Positions 45,137 through 56,006 of a stretch of 64,000 nucleotides of DNA are shown piece after piece. The translations under genes and the position numbers were made by a program. The DNA is taken from positions 248,001 through 312,000 of the forward strand of contig NZ_BJUZ01000001.1 of the NCBI RefSeq assembly GCF_007988885.1. The letters are read 5' to 3'. The notes under the pieces are model-generated. The model was given only the letters and a program-made list of their open reading frames with translations. It was not told the origin of the DNA and made no database searches. The stretch comes from Gluconobacter wancherniae NBRC 103581 (lineage in GTDB: Bacteria > Pseudomonadota > Alphaproteobacteria > Acetobacterales > Acetobacteraceae). Position 1 is the first letter of the stretch; each line of letters opens with the position of its first letter.

Positions 45137-46426
45137 TCACGCAATTGGGAGTTCGTCTCCCTCCATATGCTCGCCGGGAAGGTGTTTCGGCTGGACCATT
45201 GCGATACCAGCCGTCACGGCACTTGATCCGACTACAAACGCTTCTGCGGATATAGGCAGCATTCTGGTGCTGGGGCCGAAGACGGGGACGAGCCAGCTTG
45301 CCAGCCCCTGACCCAGCGAGCCGAGGGCATATGCCAGCCCCATTCCCAGGCTACGGGTATCTGATGGAAAGCGCTTGGCAAGGTAGTGGGGCACCAGTGC
45401 GAAGATACCTGAGGCCGCAGCGCCCATAATGACGGCAGCCGCAAGCAGCATGGACCATGTAGGCGCGCTGAGGAACGGCCATATGGTCAGCACAACGACG
45501 CCGATCGCGGCAAGCATGACCTTCACGTCGCCAAAGCGCTGTGCGAGCCAGCCGCATACCAGTTTCCCGCTGAACGAGCCGAAGCAGTACAGCGTGATAG
45601 GCCAGAAAACCTGTCCGGGAGTGAGGTGGTGTGCGCCTCTGAGGATGGTTGGATAGAATGTATAAATCGCGGCTTTCTGGAATTCGAGAAAGCTCATGAG
45701 TGCAATGGCCTGAAACGCTGCAGCATTCATGACAAATTTGGGGCGGACCGCTTGTTTGGGCACACCTGCAGTCTGACGCGTCTGACGATTTTGCTGGTTA
45801 CGCAGCCATACGGGACTTTCCTTCACGCCGATGCGGATGAAAATTGCCAGAAGGGCAGGCGCCAGGCCGATGAAGAACAGAATTCTCCAACTGTAATGAG
45901 GCAGGATCAGCGCCTGTGCGGCGGCGGCTACGAAATATCCGACTTCGTAGCCAGACATCATGATTGCGGATGCTACAGGGCGTGTTCTGGCTGGTACACT
46001 TTCCATGAGCAGGGCGGCAGAGGCGGTCCATTCACCACCAAATCCTATCCCGAACATGAACTGAACAATCATGAGCATATAAAGACTGTGGGACAGGCCG
46101 GTCAGGGCAGAAAACACCCCAAACCAGACGACACCAAGCATGAACGCTATGCGCCGTCCGTAGCGGTCTGAAAGCCAGCCCCAACTGGTATTGCCTACTG
46201 CGCGACCAATGGCCTGAGCTGTCAGTACGGTGCCGAGTGCGCCAATCGTACACTCCAGATCATGGGCAATATCAGGGAGAGTAAACATCAGGGAAGTCTG
46301 GTCGAAGGCGTCCAAAAACCATCCGAGAAATGACGCGAACGTGACCTGCCAATATGGCAACAGTGCACGGAAGGAGTTTTCGGACGCTTTCTCCGAAGCA
46401 GGCTGGGGAGATGAAACCGTCATCAA
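45137..46426 (-). CDS. MFS transporter, SHS (sialate/lactate:proton symporter)-like
   Basis: 429 residues, 12 predicted helices. The first helix GWFLDAFDQTSLMFTLPDIA, the loop GWLSDRYGRRIAFMLGVVWF (MFS motif A) and GIGFGGEWTASAALLMESVP fit the SHS/JEN1-like group, which moves lactate, pyruvate and similar carboxylates with protons. Such transport suits an acetic acid bacterium; the substrate is inferred only from family. The gene is monocistronic on this strand. The 246-base gap upstream holds no gene that I can support. Confidence 0.88.
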   Translation of the reverse strand: MMTVSSPQPASEKASENSFRALLPYWQVTFASFLGWFLDAFDQTSLMFTLPDIAHDLECTIGALGTVLTAQAIGRAVGNTSWGWLSDRYGRRIAFMLGVVWFGVFSALTGLSHSLYMLMIVQFMFGIGFGGEWTASAALLMESVPARTRPVASAIMMSGYEVGYFVAAAAQALILPHYSWRILFFIGLAPALLAIFIRIGVKESPVWLRNQQNRQTRQTAGVPKQAVRPKFVMNAAAFQAIALMSFLEFQKAAIYTFYPTILRGAHHLTPGQVFWPITLYCFGSFSGKLVCGWLAQRFGDVKVMLAAIGVVVLTIWPFLSAPTWSMLLAAAVIMGAAASGIFALVPHYLAKRFPSDTRSLGMGLAYALGSLGQGLASWLVPVFGPSTRMLPISAEAFVVGSSAVTAGIAMVQPKHLPGEHMEGDELPIA

Positions 46427-46672
46427 GAAATGTTTCCTGATAGGAGGCCCTAGGGAAAGGGCGGAAAAACCTTCACAGGACGTGCTCGCCTGTATGGTGT
46501 GGAATCAGTAGCAAGTTTGTCCGAATTGGTGGAGCCGGATTAATGCGGAGCGCTGCTTTTTTGATACTTAGGGCCGAAAATTGGTCGTGCAGAGGGAAGA
46601 ATGACGCGACGTTAAGGGTATATTATCTTTTTGTGACCCATTCTCCGGCAAGACAAACCGGGAGGGTCCAAA

Positions 46673-47674
46673 TTGCAAGATCTAGGATATGGAGCTGTTC
46701 ATGGACCAGCGGGCTCCATAGGTGAAGCAGGGAGTGCATCCGGCTTTCGGATCAGTTCTGTGAAGGACGCTGGGGAAGGTACGAGGCGTCGGCCTGCACT
46801 CTCCGCATCAGACGCCGAGACGTTTGCCACAACGCTTCGGAGCCGCCGTGCGCGCCAGAAAAGCGCCCTCCCACCCCTTCGCTGGTTGCCGCGTATCCAA
46901 CGCGGCAAAAACGGCGAAGAAACCCTGATCGGTGCTCAGGTTGATATGAGCCAGCTCTGGCTCTCTGTACCAAGGCGTACGATGCGCCGGGGAAAACGCA
47001 AATCTCTTGTCCAGCAGCAGCGGGAATTTGACACCGAACTGCTCAAGGCCGCCTGTGTGCAGGCAGCAACCTGGCCTGAAGGTACGAGACTTCTCGTGAC
47101 GCTTGAAGATGATCAGGCTCCGGACACGGATTTCAATGCGCGCCTGGCCGAAATCCTGAAAGAAACTGGCTTTCCGTTTTCACGTCTTGATCTGGCTTTT
47201 CAGGAAGCTGGTCTGGGTCAGGACGATCAGGAAATTTGTTATACCCTGTCTGCTCTGCGTGATCAGGGAAGTCGCATTTTCATGGCTGGTCTGGGAACGC
47301 CGCCTTCCAGTCTTGCGATCCTGCGTGAGCGTGGCATCAACGGTTTGCTGGATGGCGTGCAGTTTGACGTCTCCCTGCTGACCGCATCTCCTCTGACCTG
47401 GGCGCCAGATGGGAATGTCGATATTCTTGATCCCGGAGCTGTGGCTTTTTACCGCGCCGTCCTGGAAGCTGTTGCAAGCGTAAATCTACAGGTTCGTGCA
47501 ATCGGGGTGGATACTCCTGAACTGCTCGAATTCGCACGGAATGTTGGATGTGCCGAAATGTCAGGTGCCGTGTTGGCTCCGGCTGAGACGGCATCGCAGA
47601 TCGCAGAGCGGTTTGATGCAATGTCGGGGCGTCCGCGTCGTCGTCGCATGAGCCGTACGACTGAAGGATTATAG
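46673..47674 (+). CDS. EAL-domain pseudo-enzyme
   Basis: 333 residues from a TTG at 46673 with GGGAGGG 6 bases upstream. After about 65 Arg/Ala-rich residues the chain follows the EAL fold, but the catalytic groups are gone: EALLRW is replaced by LPPLRWLPRI, ELTE by LDLAFQEAG, DDFG by AGLG, KID by QFDV and AEGVET by AIGVDT. It cannot be a c-di-GMP phosphodiesterase; a binding or regulatory role is possible. The C-terminus is very basic (RPRRRRMSR). It lies 189 bases upstream of hemA on the same strand. Confidence 0.7.
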   Translation: MQDLGYGAVHGPAGSIGEAGSASGFRISSVKDAGEGTRRRPALSASDAETFATTLRSRRARQKSALPPLRWLPRIQRGKNGEETLIGAQVDMSQLWLSVPRRTMRRGKRKSLVQQQREFDTELLKAACVQAATWPEGTRLLVTLEDDQAPDTDFNARLAEILKETGFPFSRLDLAFQEAGLGQDDQEICYTLSALRDQGSRIFMAGLGTPPSSLAILRERGINGLLDGVQFDVSLLTASPLTWAPDGNVDILDPGAVAFYRAVLEAVASVNLQVRAIGVDTPELLEFARNVGCAEMSGAVLAPAETASQIAERFDAMSGRPRRRRMSRTTEGL

Positions 47675-47839
47675 TTCTTCAGAATGTTTTGATTGCCGAG
47701 AGGCAGATCTTTCAAGGTCTGCGGAAGTTTCGGATCATGAATTGGAGGGGGCGTTCTTTAGTGTTTTGCCCCACTTCATTCCAGCCGATAATTACCGTGA
47801 GATATTCCGAGTCTTGGCGCATCGCCGCTGGAAGACTAA

Positions 47840-47865
47840 ATTGGCGCGCAGGAGATATGCGCAAT
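47840..47865 (+). promoter_or_regulatory. Hairpin around the hemA ribosome binding site
   Basis: ATT-GCGC (47840-47847, one bulged G) can pair with GCGC-AAT (47859-47865). AGGAG (47850-47854) would then sit in the loop and the first two bases of the hemA ATG in the stem. The pairing is short, so regulatory meaning is uncertain. Two further small stems occur earlier in the 189-base leader (around 47703 and 47746). Confidence 0.3.
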
Positions 47866-49075
47866 GAATTATGATGCGATGTTCCAGTCCGCTTTAGATG
47901 GACTGCACGCTGATGGCAGCTACCGCTATTTTGCGGAACTCGAGCGCCGGGCCGGAGATTTCCCGAAAGCCTTTCACCACGGTATCGGCCGTGAAGTGAC
48001 GGTGTGGTGTTCCAACGATTACCTTGGCATGGGACAGCATGCGGAAGTTCTCGCGGCCATGCACAAGGCTTTGGCCGAAACCGGTGCTGGCGCGGGGGGA
48101 ACGCGCAACATTTCCGGTACGAACCACTATCATGTGGCGCTTGAGAAAGAGCTGGCATCCCTGCATGGCAAGGAAAGCGCCTTGCTGTTCAACTCAGGTT
48201 ACCTTTCAAACTGGGTGACTCTGGGAACGATCGCTGCGCGCCTCAAGGGGTGTGTGGTGCTTTCGGATGCATCAAACCATGCTTCCATGATCGAAGGCAT
48301 CCGGCACTCACGCGCTGAGAAGCAGATTTTTCGACATAACGATGTCGAAGATCTTGAGCGTCGTTTGAAGGAAATTCCTGCTGACGTTCCCAAGATTATC
48401 GCATTTGAGTCCGTGTATTCGATGGATGGCGACATCGCTCCTATAGAAGCGTTTTGTGATCTGGCGGATAAATATGGCGCCATGACTTATCTTGATGAAG
48501 TGCATGCTGTCGGAATGTATGGCGAGCACGGTGCGGGCATTGCTGAGAAGCTTGGGCTCTCACATCGCTTGACCGTCATTGAGGGAACGCTCGGCAAGGG
48601 GTATGGCGTGGTAGGTGGCTATATTGCTGCGTCGGCACCTCTTTGCGATTTCGTGCGCTCTTTCGGCTCCGGTTTTATATTCTCGACCGCTTTACCGCCG
48701 ATGATTGCCGCAGGTGCTCTTGCGAGTGTTCGTTATCTCAAGAGAAGCCAGAAAGAGCGTGATGGCCAGCAGCGTGCGGTGGCTTACATGCGCGAAGCAC
48801 TTGATCGTGCGGGCATCCCGCATGTTCAGAATGATAGCCATATCGTGCCGGTCATGGTTGGAGAGGCGGACCTTTGCCGGGCTCTTTCAGATGAGCTCCT
48901 GACGCGCTTTGGTCATTACCTGCAGCCTATCAATTATCCGACGGTCGCACGGGGTACGGAGCGGTTGCGCCTGACGCCAACGCCTTTGCATACCAATGAG
49001 GATATTGATGAGATGGTGGTGGCGCTTTCTACGCTGTGGCAGGAGCGTCAGCTCAAGCGTTCAGTAGCCGCCTGA
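47864..49075 (+). CDS. hemA: 5-aminolevulinate synthase (C4 pathway)
   Basis: 403 residues. It condenses glycine and succinyl-CoA to 5-aminolevulinate, the first step of heme synthesis in alphaproteobacteria. Typical segments are [53 protein letters not shown] and the PLP-Lys loop [15 protein letters not shown], then FSTALPP. AGGAG lies 9 bases before the ATG. It has its own leader with small hairpins and ends before a pair of stem-loops. Heme demand is high in these respiring bacteria; hemW and ccm genes are also in this window. Confidence 0.96.
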   Translation: MNYDAMFQSALDGLHADGSYRYFAELERRAGDFPKAFHHGIGREVTVWCSNDYLGMGQHAEVLAAMHKALAETGAGAGGTRNISGTNHYHVALEKELASLHGKESALLFNSGYLSNWVTLGTIAARLKGCVVLSDASNHASMIEGIRHSRAEKQIFRHNDVEDLERRLKEIPADVPKIIAFESVYSMDGDIAPIEAFCDLADKYGAMTYLDEVHAVGMYGEHGAGIAEKLGLSHRLTVIEGTLGKGYGVVGGYIAASAPLCDFVRSFGSGFIFSTALPPMIAAGALASVRYLKRSQKERDGQQRAVAYMREALDRAGIPHVQNDSHIVPVMVGEADLCRALSDELLTRFGHYLQPINYPTVARGTERLRLTPTPLHTNEDIDEMVVALSTLWQERQLKRSVAA

Positions 49076-49083
49076 CTATACTG

Positions 49084-49155
49084 GCGGTCTCGATAAGTCC
49101 TTAAATGGTTTCGAGACCGCTGTCTGGGCTGGCTACCGTCCATGAGAGCGGTAGC
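49084..49155. terminator. Two tandem stem-loops between hemA and the Hint gene
   Basis: GCGGTCTCGA (49084-49093) pairs with TCGAGACCGC (49111-49120), 10 perfect pairs with a 17-base loop. GCTACCG (49132-49138) pairs with CGGTAGC (49149-49155), 7 pairs. They fill the space between two convergent genes and probably end transcription in both directions, although no long T-run is present. Confidence 0.55.
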
Positions 49156-49184
49156 TAACCCAACTTATTTGGCTAATTAGGAAG

Positions 49185-51053
49185 TCAGGCTGCTTTTGCT
49201 GCAGTTGTGGATGCCTCGGTTGAGGATGCGATAATTCGCAGGCTCAGAAGAGCTGACGCATTAGGTTCGCGGGAGCTGAGATCCAGACGCGCATTGCCGT
49301 TGGTCCAGCGCATTGTCCCGTCTTCAACATTGCACCAGCCATCTGTCGATACGGATGTCAGGTGTGATGTCATTTCTTTCCAGGAGCCTCCATCCCACAG
49401 AGTTGCAGTCCCGACAAGGACGCCGAGCATGCGGCGATCGTCTACGAAAGGACCAATCGTGTCGAATGGGCGTGCCGCGCCGCTGACGATGCGGACTGTA
49501 TCGATACCTTCTGGCAGCATGAAAAGATGCTGATCGCCACGTACGCGCATTGCACGCAGGCGTCCACCGTTCTCAAGCTGTAGATACAGACCGGTTGATG
49601 CTGCTCCGTTGACCGGGGCGTGAGTTGTGGAAGGCTCATAACCTAGGGAGGCCGCGCGTTCGACGAGGCCCATATAGATGGTTTCTACCCGTGTGCGCTC
49701 CGTGAGGAGGGGGAGTGCTGCATCTTTTTCCCATGTGAGGGCGTGAAGGCGCGTGACCTGTGCGTCTCCCATCAGAGCATCCGAGCGATGACCGCAATCC
49801 AGATAGCTTTCTGAGAGGGCGCCCTCTGCGATGAGGATGGAGTGGTTGAGTGTTTCTACGTGGTAATAATTGTAATCCGTGATGGTACGATCGTAGATGA
49901 TCGACATCCCGTTAACCAGCATGCGCGCAGGAATAAAGCCGCCGTCCAGAGCCATGCAATGCTCTGGTGTCACCAGAAGGTCACGTGACGGGATGCCGTC
50001 TGCCAAAGCGCCTGCGCGAATGCGAACGGGCGTGTTGTCGACATCGCCCATGCCAGAGGTGCCTGTCGTCATGCGGGCGTGGCCCATGCGAATGATGACG
50101 CGTGACAGCGTCTGATCGCCCTCGCGGACACTGATCATGTCGCCGGCCTTAAGACTCTCGACTGCTCGCTCGCCATCTGGGGTGAGGAGCATCGTTCCTT
50201 CCAGGTAGCAGACGGCGTTGGAGCCTGTTGCGATGTTCTCAACGCTCCAGCTGCCATCGGTATTGCTGATGATTGTTGGTTGACCAGGAGCTGAATTGGC
50301 TCCCAGAGAGACCTTGGTGAGCGTAATGTCGTTGCCAGAGTTGTTGGTTGAGAATTTGATGGTGAGCGTATAGGTGCCATCGTTATTGGATGTCAGAGAG
50401 GCGCTTTGAGGAACATTGCCGCTCTTGAGGACGGTAATTGTCGAATTGGCATCAAGTCCTTTGATGGGTGTCGTGAAGGACTGCTGATAATCGGGCAGTG
50501 CAATGCTGTTCTTTTGTCCGGTCGTGGATGGCGTTCCAAAAGTAATTCCCGCTCCACCCACGTTGCCGTTAAGATAGAGTGTGGATCCGTTGTTCAGTAC
50601 GGTCGTCAGGCTTCCCATGCCGCCCAGACTTGTGGGGCTACCAATGCTCGAATTATCGAGCACGACTGTCCCGGTTCCATCAAAGCTTTTGCTGTACGTG
50701 GTGATTGTCGAGGCGCTGTTAAAAATCTGCAGGGTGCCGTTGATCGTCACACCACCGAGGAGAGCAGAACCGGGCGTGTTGAAGGCCAGGGTACCTCCCT
50801 GATCAATGGTCAGCGTGTTGCTGTTGAAGACCTGTGACGTAGAATTTGTATTGACCGTAAGTGTTACTTTATTGCCGATTTCCAAAGACCCAATAGTCCG
50901 GCTGTCAGCCTGGTCGTAAATGATCGTCGTCGTGCCACTAGAGGGCGTAGAGATAACGGCGTTAGTCCATTGTGACTGTGGAAGAGTATTTGTGCTCCAG
51001 TTTCCTGCATCAAACCACTTGTTGGAAACTGTACCAACCCAATTAACTGCCAT
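49185..51053 (-). CDS. Secreted or surface beta-rich protein with Hint_2 domain
   Basis: About 622 residues from the ATG at 51053 (weak RBS); the frame extends to 51158. Residues 1-280 are Asn/Ser/Thr/Gly-rich strand repeats of the beta-helix/adhesin kind (LTIDQGGTLAFNTPG, VTINGTLQIFN). A Hint_2 domain starts at Cys282 (CYLEGTMLLTPDGERAVESL) and continues with PVRIRAGALADGIPSRDLLV, TPEHCMALDGGFIPARMLVN and ILIAEGALSESYLDCG, keeping the Cys and the TxxH residues. The last 150 residues form another domain. No signal peptide is obvious. Self-cleavage or linkage is possible but untested in this family. Confidence 0.8.
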   Translation of the reverse strand: MAVNWVGTVSNKWFDAGNWSTNTLPQSQWTNAVISTPSSGTTTIIYDQADSRTIGSLEIGNKVTLTVNTNSTSQVFNSNTLTIDQGGTLAFNTPGSALLGGVTINGTLQIFNSASTITTYSKSFDGTGTVVLDNSSIGSPTSLGGMGSLTTVLNNGSTLYLNGNVGGAGITFGTPSTTGQKNSIALPDYQQSFTTPIKGLDANSTITVLKSGNVPQSASLTSNNDGTYTLTIKFSTNNSGNDITLTKVSLGANSAPGQPTIISNTDGSWSVENIATGSNAVCYLEGTMLLTPDGERAVESLKAGDMISVREGDQTLSRVIIRMGHARMTTGTSGMGDVDNTPVRIRAGALADGIPSRDLLVTPEHCMALDGGFIPARMLVNGMSIIYDRTITDYNYYHVETLNHSILIAEGALSESYLDCGHRSDALMGDAQVTRLHALTWEKDAALPLLTERTRVETIYMGLVERAASLGYEPSTTHAPVNGAASTGLYLQLENGGRLRAMRVRGDQHLFMLPEGIDTVRIVSGAARPFDTIGPFVDDRRMLGVLVGTATLWDGGSWKEMTSHLTSVSTDGWCNVEDGTMRWTNGNARLDLSSREPNASALLSLRIIASSTEASTTAAKAA

Positions 51054-51431
51054 AATGAATCCATAGATGTGAGGAGACAAGTCTGCTCTCAAGGAACGAT
51101 TGAAATTCGTCGGATTTTGAGGGAGACCAGTTGTTGCCGGGTTGTTATCAAATTTCAAACTGGTTCACAATTGGTTTATTTCCCGAATCCAATGAATAAA
51201 TTTTACAAATCATTTATTTTTACGAGGAGCGCGTTCCGCAGCTTTGTTGCGGTAAAAGAACTAATTGTATTTTTAGAGAAGTGTTGATAGGTTTTATGTT
51301 GATGAAATCTCAATAGGTTGGATTTTATTAGAAAAAATTATTTCATAATCGAATTTTAAAAATATTTAAATTTGGGTAGAGACATTTTTTATTGGTTTCC
51401 GTCCTGACAAAGACTGGATTCTTAATAATCG
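51054..51431. other. AT-rich gap upstream of the Hint gene and thiC
   Basis: About 380 bases without a gene that I can support. The stretch from about 51160 to 51430 is markedly AT-rich compared with the rest of the window, with several runs of A and T (for example near 51330-51365). It separates the divergent Hint_2 gene from the thiC riboswitch and probably holds the promoters of both. The composition shift might mark foreign DNA or a nucleoid-protein binding region. Confidence 0.5.
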
Positions 51432-51458
51432 TTGACAGTCATGGCCATTCCTTAGAAA
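51432..51458 (+). promoter_or_regulatory. Candidate sigma-70 promoter of thiC
   Basis: A perfect -35 TTGACA (51432-51437) and a weak -10 TAGAAA (51453-51458), 15 bases apart, lie immediately before the TPP riboswitch. Transcription starting around 51465 would begin right at the first helix of the riboswitch. Confidence 0.5.
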
Positions 51459-51468
51459 AATCGCCTTA

Positions 51469-53530
<2,062 letters not shown>

Positions 53531-53566
53531 ATCTTTGTAACGTTATCGGGATGGCTTGCGTCTGTC

Positions 53567-53893
53567 GTGCTTCATCCGCATCATGAGCGGATGGTACGAC
53601 AGGAAGGCGCATCGCCGTCCCCTAAAAAACGCAAGGTTATCAAGCTGGCGAACCGTCTTGGGGCGTCAGCTACCACCTGTATTCTAGATGTTCTCGTCAA
53701 TGACCGCCCGGGATTGATGAGAGACAGTGCTGTTTTTATGGATATTCTGGAGAAAATCTGGAAAGTCTGCGATGTTGAAGCTTCGGAAGTGTGGGCTGAG
53801 CTTGATCATCGGCTGAAACTCGCAGAAGACATGCGCGCGACTGGAACGCGCGTTCGCAAGGGCGGCCGCATTCGGTCTACAAAATTGCCCTGA
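53567..53893 (+). CDS. HisE/MazG-like small protein with altered metal site
   Basis: Up to 108 residues (GTG at 53567; ATG at 53591 also possible). From KLANRLGASATTCILDVLVN through DRPGLMRDSAVFMDILEKIW to SEVWAELDHR the sequence follows phosphoribosyl-ATP pyrophosphohydrolase (HisE), an all-alpha NTP-PPase. But the metal-binding acidic residues (EExxE and ExxD of HisE) are A, S, T, D and V here, so activity is doubtful. It lies between thiC (36 bases) and cvpA (16 bases) on the same strand. A role in nucleotide or purine control is inference. Confidence 0.5.
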   Translation: MLHPHHERMVRQEGASPSPKKRKVIKLANRLGASATTCILDVLVNDRPGLMRDSAVFMDILEKIWKVCDVEASEVWAELDHRLKLAEDMRATGTRVRKGGRIRSTKLP

Positions 53894-53912
53894 GCCCAAA
53901 TCGCAGGACGTG

Positions 53913-54467
53913 ATGCCTGATTTTTCGCAGTTTTCCATCGATAGCCTGACGAGAATGGACATCGCGGCGTTGGTTGTGCTCGGCATGTCGGCGCTGTGGG
54001 GCCTGACCCGCGGGCTGGCGACTGAGCTTTCTGGCTTGGTCGCATGGGTGGCGGCTGTTCTGCTTGCCCTGCGCTATCATGCTGTGCTGGAGCCTTTCCT
54101 GTCTTCCTACATCAAGGAAAGCTGGCTTCTGTCTGGCGCCAGCGATCTCATTGTTTTCGTCGTGCTTCTGCTCTTTTTCAGCAGCATAGCGGCCCGGGTG
54201 GGGAATGCCGCACGCAACTCTCTTCTGGGAGGCGTGGATAGAATTCTGGGGGCGGCTTTCGGAGTGCTGCGAGGCTATTTCGTTCTGGTGGCGCTTTATC
54301 TGCTTGCCGAAACATTCTTTGGGTCGCTTACGTCATATCTGACGCATGGAAGCGTTATTGCCCCTTACATTGTGGCCGGGGCGACCCATCTAGTGGGCTA
54401 TCTGCCACATTTCATGCAGCCACATCTTGCGTCTCCCGTCACAAGCGGTCATGACGCCACGTTGTAA
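53913..54467 (+). CDS. cvpA: CvpA family membrane protein
   Basis: 184 residues from the ATG at 53913 (or GTG at 53910). About four hydrophobic helices carry the CvpA pattern: MDIAALVVLGMSALWGLTRG, ELSGLVAWVAAVLLALRYH and LLGGVDRILGAAFGVLRGYF. It is the inner-membrane protein long known from colicin V production; its cell role is linked to envelope and bile or stress tolerance. The cvpA-purF pairing is conserved in proteobacteria, with purF 24 bases downstream. Confidence 0.92.
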   Translation: MPDFSQFSIDSLTRMDIAALVVLGMSALWGLTRGLATELSGLVAWVAAVLLALRYHAVLEPFLSSYIKESWLLSGASDLIVFVVLLLFFSSIAARVGNAARNSLLGGVDRILGAAFGVLRGYFVLVALYLLAETFFGSLTSYLTHGSVIAPYIVAGATHLVGYLPHFMQPHLASPVTSGHDATL

Positions 54468-54491
54468 CCCTGTCCGGAGAGGCCGCGCCGA

Positions 54492-55931
54492 ATGACCCAG
54501 TCCGACACACTCAACCGTCCGTATGAAGAATGCGGCGTGTTTGGCGTCTGGGGGGTGCCGGATGCTGCGGCGGTTACCGCTCTCGGCCTGCACGCCCTGC
54601 AGCATCGTGGCCAGGAAGCCGCCGGTATCGTCAGCTTTGACGGCGAGCGCTTTCATCAGCACAAGGGCCTCGGCCTTGTTGGGGAAGTTTTCGGTGACAG
54701 TCGGGTTATCGCGACGCTGCCGGGAACTGTTGCAATTGGCCATAACCGGTATGCAACGACAGGCGGAACGCATGTCCGAAATGTTCAGCCGCTCTATGCC
54801 GATTACGAATTTGGCGGGTTGTCTGTCGCCCATAATGGCAACCTGACGAACGCTGCGACGCTGCGTCAGGCGCTGGTGAAGCGTGGCTGTATTTTCCATT
54901 CCTCTACGGATACGGAAGTTTTTGTCCATCTCATCGCCATTTCGCTTTATGCGAATGTGCTGGATCGTCTGATTGATGCGGTCAAACAGGTGAAAGGGGC
55001 TTATTCCCTGATCACTCTGACACCCAATGACGGGCTGATCGGAATGCGGGATCCGCTGGGCGTGCGCCCGCTGGTGTTGGGGCGGATGCATGGGCATGAG
55101 AAGAACAACGGTGGCTGGGTCCTTTCAAGTGAGACCTGTGCGCTTGATATCATTGGTGCGGATTTCGTTCGTGACATCGAGCCCGGCGAGATTGTTGTCA
55201 TTGATGACAGCGGTCTTCGCTCGATGCGTCCATTTGGCAATCAGGGCGGTCGGTTCTGCGTCTTTGAATACATTTATTTTGCACGACCGGACTCTGTCCT
55301 TGAAGGTCAGGCGGTTTATGAAGCCCGCAGCCGTATTGGCCGTGAGCTGGCGCGTGAGAGCGGCGTCGATGCGGATGTTGTTGTTCCGGTTCCGGACTCT
55401 GGGGTGCCCTCAGCGATTGGCTATGCGGCTGAGAGCGGCATTCCTTTTGAGTTGGGGATTATCCGCAACCACTATGTTGGCCGCACCTTCATCGAACCCA
55501 CGGATCAGATCCGCAATCTTGGCGTCAAGATGAAGCACTCTGCCAACCGCCCGGTTCTGGCTGGTAAGCGCGTCATTCTTGTGGACGACTCCATCGTGCG
55601 CGGAACCACATCGCGCAAGATCGTGGATATGGTTCGCGCGGCTGGTGCGACTGAAGTGCACATGCGCATTACGTCTCCTCCGACCAAACATGCCTGTTTC
55701 TATGGCATTGATACGCCTGAGGAGAGCAAGCTCATGGCCGCGACGCATACGCTTGAGGAAATGCGTGAGGCCATCGGTGTTGATAGTCTTGCATTCATGA
55801 GCTTCGATGGCCTGTATCGGGCACTGGGGCATGAAAGCCGCGCAGAAGGTGCTGGGCGCTACTGTGACGCCTGCTTTACCGGGGATTACCCGATCAGTCT
55901 GGTGGACAAGGAAGGCAAGCTCGTTTCCTGA
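54492..55931 (+). CDS. purF: Amidophosphoribosyltransferase PurF
   Basis: 479 residues. It catalyses the first committed step of purine synthesis, PRPP plus glutamine to phosphoribosylamine. The N-terminal glutamine-amidotransferase domain starts after a short propeptide with the catalytic Cys in YEECGVFGVWG, followed by LHALQHRGQEAAGI, GHNRYATTGG and VAHNGNLTNA. The PRPP-binding loop is VILVDDSIVRGTTSRKIV. The supply of AIR from this pathway links it to thiC upstream. A long terminator follows. Confidence 0.97.
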   Translation: MTQSDTLNRPYEECGVFGVWGVPDAAAVTALGLHALQHRGQEAAGIVSFDGERFHQHKGLGLVGEVFGDSRVIATLPGTVAIGHNRYATTGGTHVRNVQPLYADYEFGGLSVAHNGNLTNAATLRQALVKRGCIFHSSTDTEVFVHLIAISLYANVLDRLIDAVKQVKGAYSLITLTPNDGLIGMRDPLGVRPLVLGRMHGHEKNNGGWVLSSETCALDIIGADFVRDIEPGEIVVIDDSGLRSMRPFGNQGGRFCVFEYIYFARPDSVLEGQAVYEARSRIGRELARESGVDADVVVPVPDSGVPSAIGYAAESGIPFELGIIRNHYVGRTFIEPTDQIRNLGVKMKHSANRPVLAGKRVILVDDSIVRGTTSRKIVDMVRAAGATEVHMRITSPPTKHACFYGIDTPEESKLMAATHTLEEMREAIGVDSLAFMSFDGLYRALGHESRAEGAGRYCDACFTGDYPISLVDKEGKLVS

Positions 55932-55965
55932 GTGGCCCTTACTTTTTTCTCTGTACGGCAAAGAA

Positions 55966-56003
55966 AATTCGGCCTCCTTTCCTTCCGGAAGGGAGGCCGA
56001 ATT
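55966..56003. terminator. Strong bidirectional terminator between purF and the phytochrome gene
   Basis: Bases 55966-55982 pair with 55987-56003 along 17 base pairs (one wobble) around the loop TTCC. A T-rich run (CTTTAT) follows on the plus strand and TTTCTTTGCC on the minus strand. It lies 34 bases past the purF stop and 3 bases past the phytochrome stop, and should end both. Confidence 0.88.
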
Positions 56004-56006
56004 GCT

